From positions 3,765,230 to 3,829,229 of the forward strand of contig JAQFVV010006215.1 of the NCBI GenBank assembly GCA_028023455.1: DNA of 64,000 nt, given 5' to 3'. Positions 1-10,718 of this stretch are shown in pieces. The stretch comes from Epiperipatus broadwayi. Taxonomy: Eukaryota; Onychophora; Udeonychophora; Euonychophora; Peripatidae. Under the pieces are notes generated by a model that saw only the letters and a program-made list of their open reading frames with translations, did no database searches and was not told the origin of the DNA. The position numbers and the translations under genes were made by a program. Each line of letters opens with the position of its first letter. The stretch's first letter is position 1.

Positions 1-508
1 ATTGAATCTAATTCTATAAAGTACCTGATGATAATTTAATAGTGAAATTTAATTATGTTTTAAATGGATTTATTTTAAATGTTTTATATTTCTTGAAGAA
101 ATATAACTGACATATAACATACACACATACCTATGTACACACATGCATATAATCGTAAGTCTGTGGGGATAAAAACAGCAAAACATAATATATTGATAGA
201 GGAATCTTCAGCTGACATTTATTTAAAGTAATTTTTTCAAATAGTATTAGTTTAATAATTTGACTATACACAGATTTTATTAATTTTTACCATCAGCAAA
301 ATTTGTTATCCTGAAAATTGGCAACCACATGAGCAAAAGTAGAAGAGAGAAAAAACATCGGTGAACACACGAAGAGTTTCTTCATTACTTCCAAGATTTG
401 AAGCCAATAACGTCATTGTTTTATTTTGTTGCTTGCAACTGCAGCCAGATGGGCAAAAAGTTTGTTCATGTTGGCTATAAAGAAATTATATGTATGTAAA
501 TGACATTT
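1..508. other. AT-rich flank, no gene seen
   Basis: No open frame, RNA gene or repeat is recognisable here. It is the left flank of the Merlin element. Confidence 0.5.
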
Positions 509-792
509 TTTAAAACGGTAGTTGTTTTATTGACATCCACGCTGCGGGATGTCGTTGTTTTTTTTTTTGTGAAAAAATAAAGATTATGAATAATGGAAAC
601 CGTTCTACTGCATGAACGAGACAAACATCTATACTGATATGTACTTTTTTCAAACGAAAATTTCATTGAGGCTCCACATTCGCATCTCTTTGAATTTGGA
701 AGTACATTTTTGCTTTGCAAAAAGGCCACTGCATCACATTCTGTTGTTGGTAAATCACACAATCGAATGACGTCTGGATTTTCATGCGCCAT
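475..792 (-). pseudogene. Merlin transposase N-terminal fragment
   Basis: This 105-codon open frame starts at a Met at 792 inside the Merlin element and reads toward its left terminus. Residues 1-65 look like the start of a Merlin/IS1595-type transposase: a short N-terminal segment containing LPTTE, then a zinc ribbon with probable ligands C37, C39, C56 and C61 (RCECG ... YRC ... SC). After about residue 68 the frame runs into terminal sequence and the left inverted repeat, so the tail is not transposase. The DDE catalytic core of a full-length enzyme (usually around 300 residues) has been deleted. The product could at most be a small zinc-binding peptide. The family assignment rests on the ribbon pattern and the flanking element structure. 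Confidence 0.6.
509..516. repeat. Target site duplication (left) of Merlin element
   Basis: The 8-bp sequence TTTAAAAC here is repeated exactly at 1165-1172, immediately outside the two inverted termini. Merlin elements are known for 8-9 bp target duplications. Confidence 0.75.
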
Positions 793-1164
793 TATTATTT
801 TCTCGTGGAGGTTCTTGAGTACACGCTATTTGATGCGTTAATTATTTATGAGTACGTTCAAATATACCCTTGGTCAATGTTTTGCACATTAAAATTTCAA
901 TACAGAAGTGTGTAAACAGTCTGTTAATTATGAAATACTTAAATCGCGTGATTTCAATAAACATAAAAAAAAATTAAACTAAAAATAAGAACATTTGATT
1001 ACTTGAATTAAACACACCCTCACACTACACCGTAAAAAAGTGTGAAGTGTGTGATTCGGGATTAAATAATTTACAGCGAGGCAACATAAGCGGTCTGGAA
1101 TGTGTACTACAGCAGAATTGTTGAATTACACGTCCGCGGTGTGGATGTCAATAAAACAACTACA
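517..1164 (-). mobile_element. Non-autonomous Merlin DNA transposon
   Basis: A 648-bp element is bounded by terminal inverted repeats. At least 23 bp at 518-540 match the reverse complement of 1141-1163 perfectly, and similarity continues more loosely inward. Both ends are flanked by the direct 8-bp repeat TTTAAAAC. Termini start GGTAGTTG. Inside, on the minus strand, lies only the N-terminal zinc-ribbon part of a transposase; the catalytic DDE domain is absent. TIRs, 8-bp duplication and zinc ribbon together fit Merlin, the eukaryotic relatives of IS1016/IS1595-type insertion sequences. The copy cannot move by itself. Confidence 0.75.
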
Positions 1165-1172
1165 TTTAAAAC
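1165..1172. repeat. Target site duplication (right) of Merlin element
   Basis: TTTAAAAC, identical to 509-516, directly follows the right inverted terminus. Confidence 0.75.
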
Positions 1173-1240
1173 AAATTTGATCACAACTATGTTCGAAATA
1201 ATCGGCTAATGCAAATAAAAAAACTTTAACATTTTTTTTA

Positions 1241-1490
1241 AAATAAACTGTCTCAGGTATTCTTTCTACACACATTATTGTATAAATAATTAGGTAAATC
1301 TGTATCTTTGTTTTCTCTAGCCTTGAACATGATTAGCTTTACTATTTAAATAATATTGTTGGAGTGCAGTTTGAAAATTATAATTAGCTATTTAGCGTAC
1401 AGTTTAAGATTGTTGATTGTTATTAGTATTGTTTAAGTGTTCCCGGTGCTTATCATAATTTCTTCACCGGAAGCTTGCTAGGCATTTTTT
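1241..1490 (-). repeat. Interspersed repeat, inverted arm 1
   Basis: Its reverse complement matches 2258-2470 over most of its length: shared blocks are the GCAAGCTTCC segment, the TTATAATTTTCAAA segment and AAAGCTAAT...GTTCAAGGCTAGA. The two arms are about 800 bp apart and could fold back on each other. No coding potential is seen. Confidence 0.6.
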
Positions 1491-1559
1491 TTAATTATCC
1501 ATTTTCAGCGGCATTCAAGTATTTGCTTATTTTTTCCTCAAAATTATTTTATCGAATAT

Positions 1560-1830
1560 GTGTTACTTGTTAAGTTTAAAAAAATATTAAGTAATCAATT
1601 ATAAATTCCTGTTAAGTTTAAAAAATATTAATAAATCTTTTATAAATTCCATTCACAACATTTAATTAATTCTTTTTTTTCTTTGCATTTGCTATAAATA
1701 TTTTCAAAATATGTAATTTGTTAAGATTAAAAAAATATTAAAAAATCGATTCTAAATTCCTGTTAATTTTTAATATTGTTGATAAAGCTCTTATAAATTC
1801 CATTCACAGAATTTAACTAATTTTTTTATT
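1560..1830 (+). repeat. Tandem duplication, about 150 bp
   Basis: The segment beginning TTGTTAAGTTTAAAAAAATA near 1566 recurs with substitutions near 1718. Each copy ends in a TATAAATTCCATTCACA block. Noncoding and AT-rich. Confidence 0.55.
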
Positions 1831-2257
1831 AAAGCAGAAACATTAACACATTGCAAATATTGTCATGATTTTTATGTTTAGTGTAAGATTGTCATTGAGC
1901 TATTTTGTTTTGGAATTTTTTGCCAAAAGGATTAAAATGAGAGATCTTCCATTGACAGAAGAACATGCAATATAGTATTTCCAAAATTATCAAATTCTAA
2001 CCAATAAGGGAGAATACTTCCACAGCAGTGAATGTTCAATGGCGTGTGCAAAGAAACTGGCAACTGCGTTTATTATTACCGTTACAGGTTTATAGCAGTT
2101 ATATTAAATTTATTTTAATTACAATCAATTGTGCTTCTTTTGTGTAATTTATTGTATTTTTATTATAATATTTAAAAAAGAAAAGAAGTTATTAAATATG
2201 ACAGCTTTTAGTCAGCCATATTGTTTTCAAGACTTATTCAACACCTCTGAAAATGGA
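1831..2257. other. AT-rich spacer, nothing recognised
   Basis: No supported gene or repeat was found between the two arms of the inverted repeat. Confidence 0.4.
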
Positions 2258-2470
2258 AAAGTAAAAAAAAAGCCTGGCAAGCTTCCAATGAAGGGATAAC
2301 CCCCATTAAACAGGTGAATGTAAACTTTTCTGAATGCAGAACTAACAAATAATTATAACTTTGAAATTGCAATTATAATTTTCAAATTGCACTCCAATAA
2401 TGTATTACTTTAATAATAAAGCTAATAATGTTCAAGGCTAGACAGATTTATAAATTACATTTATTGAAAG
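2258..2470 (+). repeat. Interspersed repeat, inverted arm 2
   Basis: This is the plus-orientation partner of 1241-1490. A further partial plus copy lies at 2610-2745, sharing ATTAAACAGG, AACAAATAATTATAACTTT and AATAAAGCTAATAAT. Confidence 0.6.
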
Positions 2471-2609
2471 AAATATACCTTATACCAGGCTAATATCAAT
2501 AGCAATTAACAATCCTAATTTGTTGTTAAAGCAACCATTTTTTAACAATAAAAATACAAATCCATTTTTATTAATTAATTAATGATTGATACAAAGAAAT
2601 TTAAATAAA

Positions 2610-2745
2610 CCTCATTAAACAGGTATATATAACCTGTTCTGGAAGCAGATAACAAATAATTATAACTTTCCGATTGCATTCCAACAATATATTACTTAAA
2701 TAATAAAGCTAATAATCCACAAGGCTATGCAAATTCATTGAAAGC
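2610..2745 (+). repeat. Interspersed repeat, third partial copy
   Basis: Direct copy of the 2307-2445 part of the repeat above, with scattered substitutions and small deletions. Confidence 0.55.
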
Positions 2746-5335
2746 AGTCAACAGTTTCTGTGATAAGGGATGTTTGTGATATGATAGAAATGGGTTGAGG
2801 GATGCACTGATAAAAGCCGAAAACTTTAAAATATATATTGATTAAAATTTTTACTCCACCATATATTCTTGAAACATATGAATAAGGTCATGTGAAAAAA
2901 AAAACATTTAATTACAAAACAAATATATAAATCTTAAACTGAAGTTTAAAGTTTACATCTGAACTAGGGACAATATTTAATTTAAAAAATGGTTGTAATA
3001 ATAATGTATTTATCTGAAATAATTGGTGTCTAAGTTGTGATTGCAGAAGATTTGACATCCAATTCCTATTACACACCATGTGATCCAATCTGAATCCAAA
3101 ACCCATGGTATTAGTATTATTTATTAATTACTACATTAGTAAATATAGCACAGAAATTGACAACCCATTAATTATAACACACATTTTAAATCCCAATTTA
3201 ATTATAATCTAAATAAATATTTAAATTAAATTATCAGACAGACACCATAACTAACCTTTGGCAATTATAACTTTGTTAAACGTGTTATGATTCAAATACA
3301 ATATAACAATGCATGGTAAATAAGATTGGATAAATGAATGCAATCAAGAAATAAAAACTAATACTAAAGTAAAAAAATATCAAAATTTTTATTGTTATTA
3401 TATTAATATGACGTCAACAGTGGATTGAAATGATGATCATGAACTTGCTTTTAGAAAAGCAATGAGCTTCTTAAAAAAAAAGTAAATTTTCTTATCTGCT
3501 GAAGAACCTACAAATTTTTATGTAAAGGATTTGAATTTAAAATTTGAAGAGAAACATCAGACAATTTGGAGTGGAAATACTATTAAAAAAAATCAATATT
3601 TGAATATCAGAAAGTGAGAATGAATGTAGAGAATTAAAGTTAACTAAATAAGGAATTCAAAATTAAAATTTTCACAAAAAATTTAGAGCATGTGGACTTC
3701 CAAAATATCAGTAATTCTCAGTTATAGATCACAATATCCAGATTCGAGGATATACAATAAGATAAGAAATATTGACCTTACTTCACTCATAATGAATCAT
3801 TAAAGTAAAATATAAATAATGATAAAAACAAATATACAATGTTAAGTGCCAAAGTGAGATTGGGAAAAGAAAGTCATTGTCCATGGAGCTATAATGTGTC
3901 AGGACCGGGATGGAATTGACTTATCACTTCATACCTGCACTATGAAACATCAAGTCAATTCATAATGAATGGATCAATAACTCCATTTTGAAGCAGAAAT
4001 TCCAAGCACTATAAAGGATAACTTACTAGATGGATGTCCTAGAACCTATACAAAATACCATTTATACTTGAAATGGATTAACATAGATTACTGGAATGAT
4101 TCACTAGGACTTTTCCATATAAATTTCAAAACCAAGTTAAAGTTGACATCATTCACTTTAATTATTTGTATATTTGATATAATAATTTTTTTTCTTTTAA
4201 TATAGGGGCAAAAAGGAGTAGTATCAGTGTTGGTATGTAACATAATAAAGAAATATTTTCACCTTTAGCATAAGCAAAATAAAATATAATTTATGATGAG
4301 CTCTTGATTGCGTACTAACGATCATCATCAAAGGGGAAAGGTAAGATGTTATTTAATATGTATTTAATCCAAATATTTATATATTTTTGCAACACATACA
4401 TTTTTCTTTCTTTGTTCATATTAGTAGTTGTATTAAATGTTTTCAGTATATTTGATTAACTATCTATCATAAATGGTCTTCTTTGTCTATATCCTGACTA
4501 TTGTACCTAACGGGAATCCCAAATCATCACAATGACAGATAGGAATCTAAAATACAAAGTTAGTTCAAATAAATGGATTAAGGGTTTCAAGTAAAAAATA
4601 TAGACAGTAAAGATGATTATGCTAATCCTATATATAGTATAAATTTTATTTATGTTAATAGGGGCATTGAATTGCTATTCTTTGTGGGATCAGGGTTTGG
4701 GATAATATTTGGAATTATTTACAGACAAAGAATGACTACAAACATCTAATTAAATGTTTTATAATTCTGTTTTAAACTTACTTTATTAAAAACACTAATT
4801 GCTGCAAATACAATTATTAAATTTATTCAAATGTTAAATTAAAATTCTTGGTATGTTTTTTCTATAGTCAACTTTCAATTAATCATATCTTCTCGCATAT
4901 TTATGAATATTTTATTTATTTATACAATTCACATCCACACCTATTATAAAACACATACACCTTTTACACTTATCTATATTTCAAGTGATACTAATATAAC
5001 ATGAATTAGATGATCATGCAGAGTGTCCATGGGTTTGAAACTCGGGATAATGGAAATGCAATATGACATAGATGAAGTGAGTTAGGTATATAGTTAATAT
5101 TTAGTTGGGTCTTAACCTCTCCTAGGAATGAAATCAATGCATGTATGATATGTATAGGTGCAAAGAACAAAAATATATTCTGTTATTCATTGTGATGAAC
5201 TCACCAACCTATTTACATACCAGGAAAAACCTGTTGCTTTATAATTTATATTAATAGAATACAACCAACTGCTACAGTTTCAACTACCTTACCTGTGTTT
5301 AAAAATCTAAGTATGGCACTTGAATTTATATATAT
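2746..5335. other. AT-rich noncoding stretch
   Basis: No convincing coding or structural feature. The open frame at 2912-3106 has no recognisable domain and is probably chance. A weak inverted repeat may exist around 4460-4640. Confidence 0.4.
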
Positions 5336-5560
5336 TTAGAAGGGATTTGAACTCAGACTTTCAAGATCCTTACAGCTATCTACTCCATTCTATACAACTG
5401 ATACTCATGACCACATACATGTGAAAAAGATAAATGCTCTCCAATGCACACATTTTGTGAAAAGACAACACTCATCAGTTGGTTCAGCTCTTCATCTCCC
5501 ACACAATATATAATCAGTGCTTTTTAGTTTATATTAAGATAGAAAATCTCAAACTTTAAA
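5336..5560 (-). mobile_element. Hammerhead repeat (family R1), minus copy
   Basis: This is the reverse complement of the R1 unit seen at 5700-6245. Read on the minus strand it runs from the AGCACTGATTATAT lead, through the hammerhead at 5440-5483, to a GTCTGAGTTCAAATCCCTTC end resembling a Pol III B box (GGTTCRANYCC). It lies head-to-head with the plus copy at 5700, making a foldback. Confidence 0.7.
5440..5483 (-). ncRNA. Degenerate hammerhead ribozyme motif
   Basis: On the minus strand it reads ACCAA, CTGATGA, a stem II reduced to GTG/CAC around a long loop, then AAAA where GAAA is required, and a closing ATTGG. The invariant G of GAA is lost (G to A), so this copy should be inactive. Confidence 0.5.
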
Positions 5561-5699
5561 GGAAAGACTTTAATCTTCTCCAACTCTTCAGCCATCCATA
5601 TCATTGAAAATCTAATGATGGAATACTCAAAGCACTAATTGATGCCAATCTTATTGTCATATCCAAGTTGACTTTAAGCCATTCTGACTCCTCATGTAT
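5561..5699. other. Spacer between inverted R1 copies
   Basis: Contains the minus-strand lead of R1 (ATCATTGAAAATCT block) and about 90 bp of unassigned sequence. A similar segment follows the R1 copy at 37.9-38.05 kb. Confidence 0.45.
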
Positions 5700-5935
5700 A
5701 GGACCTTGGCCTGTCCATTAAAGTTTGAAGATTTGCTATCCTAATATAAACTCAGTACTGATTATATATATATATGAGAGATGATCTGGACCAACTGATG
5801 ATTACTATCTCTGCACAAAATGTATATATTGGAGAGCATTTATTTTTTGAGAGGTATGTGGTCATGTGTATCAGTTGTATAGGATGGAGTGGATAGCTAT
5901 AGGGAGCTTGAAAGTCTGAGTTCAAATCCCTTCGA
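5700..5935 (+). mobile_element. Hammerhead repeat (family R1), plus copy
   Basis: Plus-strand R1 unit: GTCCATTAAAGTTTGAAGAT lead, the TATAAACTCAGTACTGATTA block, hammerhead at 5790-5833, the GTGGTCATGTGTATCAGTTG block, and a TTCAAATCCCTTC end. It is followed head-to-tail by another unit. Confidence 0.7.
5790..5833 (+). ncRNA. Degenerate hammerhead ribozyme motif
   Basis: ACCAA (stem I) and CTGATGA (5795-5801) are intact. Stem II is largely lost, and the GAAA position reads AAAA (5817-5820). TTGG follows as the other stem I strand. Probably inactive. Confidence 0.45.
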
Positions 5936-6245
5936 ATTACATTATTATCATCAGATTTTCAATGATATGGATGGTTGAAAAGTTGGAGGGTGGAGAAGAT
6001 TGATGCCTGTCAATTAAAGATTGAATATTTGTAATCTTAATATAAAGTGAGCACTGATTATATTTATGTGTAGGAGATGGTAATCTGAACAACCGATGAC
6101 TGCTGGTTCAGCACAAAATGCATATATTGAAGCTCATTTATCTTTTTCACATGTATGTGGTCAATGTGTATTGGTTGTATAGAGTGGAGTGGGTATCTGT
6201 AAGGAGCTTGAAAATCTGAATTCAAATCTCTTCTAATTATATTAA
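5936..6245 (+). mobile_element. Hammerhead repeat (family R1), tandem second unit
   Basis: A second plus-strand R1 unit directly follows the first. The hammerhead cores of the two units start about 297 bp apart, so the pair is a head-to-tail dimer. The unit begins with ATTATCATCAGATTTTCAAT and ends with TTCAAATCTCTTC. Confidence 0.7.
6088..6132 (+). ncRNA. Degenerate hammerhead ribozyme motif
   Basis: The core is CCGATGA (U to C at the second base), with a good stem II (TGCT/AGCA), AAAA in place of GAAA, then TGCATATATTGA. Two core substitutions argue against activity. Confidence 0.45.
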
Positions 6246-6295
6246 ATTCAGTATAGACAATATATCTGTATTTAATATTATATATATATGAAAGA

Positions 6296-6632
6296 AAGTT
6301 ACTGTTAACACTAACTGAAATAATTATACAAATATATAAACCATTATACAATTACAAATATCCAATAACGCCCTCTGTTTAAAAGTCTATATCTTAATAA
6401 TAGCGAACTTCAAAATGATACCAATTTGAAGTTGTACGCTAAACGATGTTAAATATTGAAATACAAACTAACTCAAACACAGAGTATGAAATTTTAAATA
6501 AGCAAACTATCTTAAATTTTGCTATAAACTAATAAGTTTACAAAGTTATTAAATACAAACTAAACATTAGATTTTAATCTTTAAATAGCCCTTCCAAACT
6601 ATAAATGAAAGAAAGTTACTGTTAATACTAAT
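6296..6632 (-). repeat. X repeat (about 304-bp unit), minus copy
   Basis: The reverse complement matches 15266-15590: the blocks TATTTCAGTTAGT, TTTATAGTTTGG, TTTAACATCGTTTAGCGTAC and TTAAACAGAGG...TTACTGGATA are shared in the same order. It contains no ribozyme core or coding domain. Confidence 0.65.
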
Positions 6633-6776
6633 TTAAAAAAAAAAAAAAGGTTTTTGTCTCTTTGTTTGGAAGAATTATAAAAAAAAAAAAGGTTTGGGCG
6701 GGAAAAAAAAAAAAGGGGGGGGGAGAGGTTTTTTCAAAGCCTATGCAAATAGACTAAATAGTCCAGCGTTTAGAAA
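6633..6776. other. Low-complexity A/G-rich insert
   Basis: Contains poly-A runs, TTTGGGCGGG, and a run of nine G after poly-A at 6703-6723. Homopolymers in both A and G suggest slippage or an assembly or sequencing problem. Confidence 0.4.
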
Positions 6777-6899
6777 TGTCGAAGCAATAATTATACAAAT
6801 ATATAAACCATTACACAATTATAAATATCCAGTAATGCCCTCAGTTTAAAAGTCTATATCTCAATAATAGAAAACTTCAAAATGATACCAATTTGAAGA
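6777..6899 (-). repeat. X repeat, partial minus copy
   Basis: Reverse complement of the end of X (TTAAAAGTCTATATCTCAAT and AAAATGATACCAATTTGAAG blocks). It meets the plus copy at 6900 in a palindromic junction. Confidence 0.6.
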
Positions 6900-7125
6900 T
6901 TTAAAGATTAAAATCTAATGTTTAGTTTGTCTTTAATAACTAGTTTATTAGCAAAATTTAAGATCGTTTGCTTTTTAAAATTCCTTGCTCTGTGTTTGAG
7001 TTAGTTTGTATTTCAATATTTAACATCGTTTAGTGTACAACTTCAAATTGGTATCATTTTGAAGTTCTCTATTATTAAGGTAGACTTTTAAACAGAGGGC
7101 GTTACTGGATATTTGTAATTATAAA
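6900..7125 (+). repeat. X repeat, plus copy interrupted by CR1
   Basis: Direct X copy ending TTACTGGATATTTGTAATTA, where the X sequence stops and CR1 copy A begins. The missing continuation (ATAATGG...) resumes at 15258, after CR1 copy B. Confidence 0.6.
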
Positions 7126-9536
7126 AGTGAAAAAGATATTAATGCTAAATGGGAAAAGTACTTAGAAAAGAATTTTAGCTAAAATAGATATATAGAGAGA
7201 ATGAAACTAAATAGTAAATTATTGGATGATATTAATAAAAGTGGAAGAGATGGGAGTAAAAAATTTTGGAATTACATTAAAAGGAGAAATTTAGGGGGGA
7301 GAGAGAGATAGTACTACTGGATGAGAAAGGAATAGAGTGTAGCTCTAGAGAAGAATTAGAGAGAATATTGAATAGTTATGTAATGGATATAGAGAAGATG
7401 TTAGATGTGAAGGACAGAGGGATAAAAAATATGAAAGCGTATAGTAATGGGAATATTAGGTTTACAGAAAATGAACTGAATGAGGCAGGGAAGAAATTGA
7501 GAAGTGGTAAGGCAAGAGGGTTAGATGCATGGGCAGCGGTAATGAATTTAGGGCATAGGGCAAAAGTAAAGTTACTACCATGTTTTAATAAGATGGCACA
7601 GAAGAGTTTTTCTGGGTAGCTGGAGTAATACAAGAGTAATATTATTATTTAAAGGAAAAGATAAGGATCATAGAAAGTTAAATAATTATAGACCAATAGC
7701 GGTAACATCAGTTTTATATAAAGTTTTTTCATATATGGTGGCTGGAAGAATTGCAAAGTGGATAGAAGAAAATAATGTAGTGGGGGAAATGCAAGCAGGC
7801 TTTAGTTCAGATAGGCGTATAGGAGATAGTTTATTTGTAGTTACACAACTTATAGATATGAGTAGAAATTCAGGTAGACAGTTATATATGAATTTTATAG
7901 ATATAGAGAAGGCATATGATAGAGTGAATAGAAGTAGATTATGGATAAGTTTAGCAAATCTGTGAATGGATGAAGCTTTAGCGGGTGTTATTAAGAAATT
8001 ATATAAAAATAATTACTATACATATCAATTAGGGGATATAGAATCAGTTAAGTTAAAAATGGAGTGAGACTGAGGCAAGGATGCTCTATGTCACCTATTT
8101 TGTTTGTGTTGTATTTGAGTGAAATGGAGAGAGCAATAGAAAGTCTTGAAAGAGGGATAGAGATACCGTTAACAGGTGGCAAGAGAGTATATATATTGTC
8201 GGGTCTTTTTTTGTGGATGATGTCTTTTTGTGTGCAGAAAGAAGAGAAGATATGGAAGTTATGCTGAGGACAAGCACAAGGGTGGGTAAAGATATGGGGA
8301 TTAAATTTAGTGAAGAAAAATCAAATATAATGATGGTGAATACTGGGGAAAGAGAAGACAAAGATTTCTTATTGGGGGATATAAAGTTAAGTGTGATGAA
8401 TAGATATAGTTATTTGGGAATCATCTTGAGTAATAAGAAAAATTGCTTGGATGAATGGGAGAAAAAATTGATAAATGAAGCAAAGAAAAGACAGGGATTG
8501 ATAAAGAAATTAACAGTGTTTCTATATAATAAATATGATGTAGCTAGAATTGTATGGAATGGAGTGGCAGTAGCAGGGTTAACATATGGCAATGATGTGT
8601 TAGTAAAGGGGTATTAGATTGCTTAGAAAAAGTACAAAGGGAAGTAGGAAGACATGCATTAGATGCTGAGGTGTGGACAACAAAGGAGTCAATTCAAGGA
8701 GAAATGGGATGGTCAAGTTTTTATATGAGGGATGCAAAAAGCAAATTGAAAATGTTCGGTAGATTGCAGTTTATGGATAATAAAAGAATAGCCAAAATAG
8801 TATTTAATTGGGTTATGAGTAAAGGGTAGGCAACAAGATGGGTGAGAAAGGTAATATGGTATGCAAAAGATTTGATAGAGAATTTATATCAGTATATTTG
8901 TACAAAAGATGGGATGATTGTGTTAGCAGGATTGTTGAGTGTTATAGTGGTAAGGAATGGGATAAAATAATAGATTTATTAATAAAGAATAGGGAGTTAG
9001 AGAGATGGAGAACTAGTATGGAGAGTAAAAAGAATTTACATATATATAGAAATAAATAGAATATTAGGTGCGAGTTAATATATGATAATAGTAAGGAAAG
9101 TATTTTATTGTTTAAGGCTCACCCAGGATCTTTAGCAACAAGAGAATATACATGTAAATGGAAAAATATGGGTGATTTAGTTTGTAAATTATATAAGGAA
9201 GGAATAGAAAATATTAGGCATTTGTTAATTGAATGTAAATGCTTGAAAACAGAAAGGGCACATATAATGAAGTTACTGAAAAATAAATATGAAAAAAGTG
9301 ATTATACAGAAAATGGATTATTGGTTTTTATGCTGAATTTGGAAAAGGTAAGGGGGATTTAGATATAAAGGCTATAGAGTTGACAAAGATTATGTTGTGG
9401 AAATGGGATGGAGCAGAATATGGGAAAACTTAGACTGGAGAATGTAAAATTAAGTAGCTAACAAGTTTCTCTTGGTATAATTGCTGAGAGTTTCTTGACT
9501 TTGTTTAAAAAGAAGCTACAGTACATCACATCACAT
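7126..9536 (+). mobile_element. CR1-like LINE copy A, 5'-truncated
   Basis: Homology to copy B begins abruptly at about 7126 (GTGAAAAAG...), so ORF1 and the endonuclease are missing. What remains is the linker, reverse transcriptase, the C-terminal region and a short 3' end with the tandem ACATC/ACATCACAT motif at 9521-9536, typical of CR1-like elements that lack poly-A. Reading frames are broken by several stops and frameshifts. The upstream neighbour is an X repeat and the downstream neighbour is the region leading into copy B. Confidence 0.8.
7165..9430 (+). pseudogene. CR1-like reverse transcriptase (copy A), broken
   Basis: Degenerate ORF2 remnant. Open pieces at 7368-7619, 7735-7965, 8064-8267, 8213-8617, 8838-9059 and 9108-9362 lie in different frames. 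Recognisable motifs are NNYRPIAVTSVLYK, QAGF, FIDIEKAYDRVN (RT motif A with the first catalytic Asp), LRQGCSMSPILFVLYL (motif B) and FVDD at 8210-8221 (motif C, both Asp present, unlike copy B). The C-terminus has a Cys/His cluster IRHLLIEC near 9210. The enzyme would copy LINE RNA at the target site. With frames disrupted, it cannot make a full protein. Confidence 0.8.
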
Positions 9537-9721
9537 CTGAGAATATTAATATTTATTAATATTAATTATTGTGTATAAAAGTGTAATTAGTGGTTAAGAG
9601 CATTTGAAAGGTTGAAAATTGTGTTTTTTTATATTTGTTTTAAGGTTTTTCATTTGTTATTTATATAGTATATAGAAATTTTTTAAAAAAGTTTTTTTTT
9701 GTTTTATTATTGATATTTTAT
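9537..9721. other. AT-rich spacer between CR1 copies
   Basis: No gene recognised. It could be 5' untranslated sequence of copy B, but no comparison copy is available in the window. Confidence 0.35.
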
Positions 9722-9988
9722 TTGGTACTAGTGGAGATAGTGTACTGCCACTGCTAGAGATGTCATTTCTGCTTAAACATGCAGAAATATCACACTAGGG
9801 GCCCAAAAGCAGTAATGCTTGATCCAGCCAATAGGTGGCACTGTTTACCATGCATAAGCACAGGTCACATTCCACCAGCTAGCTGGCACCAAAGCTGCCC
9901 ACTTGGTGGTGTTGATTGCCATGTGTAAGCCCATTTAACTTATGTCATCTGCAACCAACAACTACCGAGATTCTAGCCCACTACACGG
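9722..9988 (+). repeat. GC-richer repeat D, copy 1
   Basis: About 265 bp, clearly less AT-rich than its surroundings. Repeated with small differences at 10362-10628. Shared blocks include CTGCCACTGCTAGAGATGTC, CACTGTTTACCATG, TCCACCAGCTAGCTGGCAC and GATTCTAGCCCACTACAC. No coding or tRNA-like motif is recognised. Confidence 0.7.
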
Positions 9989-10361
9989 TGCTGTTTCTCC
10001 ACCCTACACATGGAGAAACTGTGCTCTCTAACTGCAATATTATTGCAAGGTTAACGTCTATGCACATATTACTTAAAAGATAGATAATGTTTAATATAAA
10101 GGTGTCAATAATGTACAAGCCACATCTATCTAAATCTGCTTTGATTATTAATATTGTTACATGGAATTTCATCCTGTCATAAATCCATGTATTTTACATT
10201 CATTGTTTTTAAAAATCGATCTTTTTTCTTTAATTATTTTTTTTTAAAAATGATTTTTTTTTAAAAATCAAAATATGACCATGACTATTTAAATTTAAAT
10301 CTGCTTCAACAACTTAACATTCTAATTTCACCTGATAAATCAATGCATTATTAAATTAATT
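9989..10361. other. Spacer between D repeats
   Basis: AT-rich. The minus-strand open frame at 9981-10172 shows no domain. Runs of T and A at 10200-10270 look like simple sequence. Confidence 0.4.
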
Positions 10362-10628
10362 TATTTGGTAGTGGTGGAGATAGTATACTGCCACTGCTAG
10401 AGATGTCATTTCTGCTTAAACACACAGAAATATCCACAGTAGGGGCCTCAAAAGCATCAATGCTTTTTCCAACCACTAGGTGGCACTGTTTACCATGTGT
10501 AAGCACAGGAACATTCCACCAGCTAGCTGGCACTAAAGCTTCCCGCTTGGTGGCGCTGATTGCCATGCATAAGCCCATTTAACTTATGTTGTCTGCAACC
10601 AGAAACTACCAAGATTCTAGCCCACTAC
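10362..10628 (+). repeat. GC-richer repeat D, copy 2
   Basis: Direct copy of 9722-9988, same orientation, 640 bp away. The minus-strand frame at 10351-10578 is an accident of this repeat. Confidence 0.7.
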
Positions 10629-10718
10629 ACCAGTACCGATTTTTTTTTTTTCATTTTAAGAACAATTATTTACTTTTAAGAAAAAATAGAACGTTTGAAT
10701 AATACGATAATAAAGAAT

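Noticed and set aside
4510-4555. Minus-strand exon after TTTGTATTTTAG near 4.5 kb
   Set aside because: In the phase needed to follow the 15846-15968 exon it terminates at once at the donor, and the area may be part of an inverted repeat.
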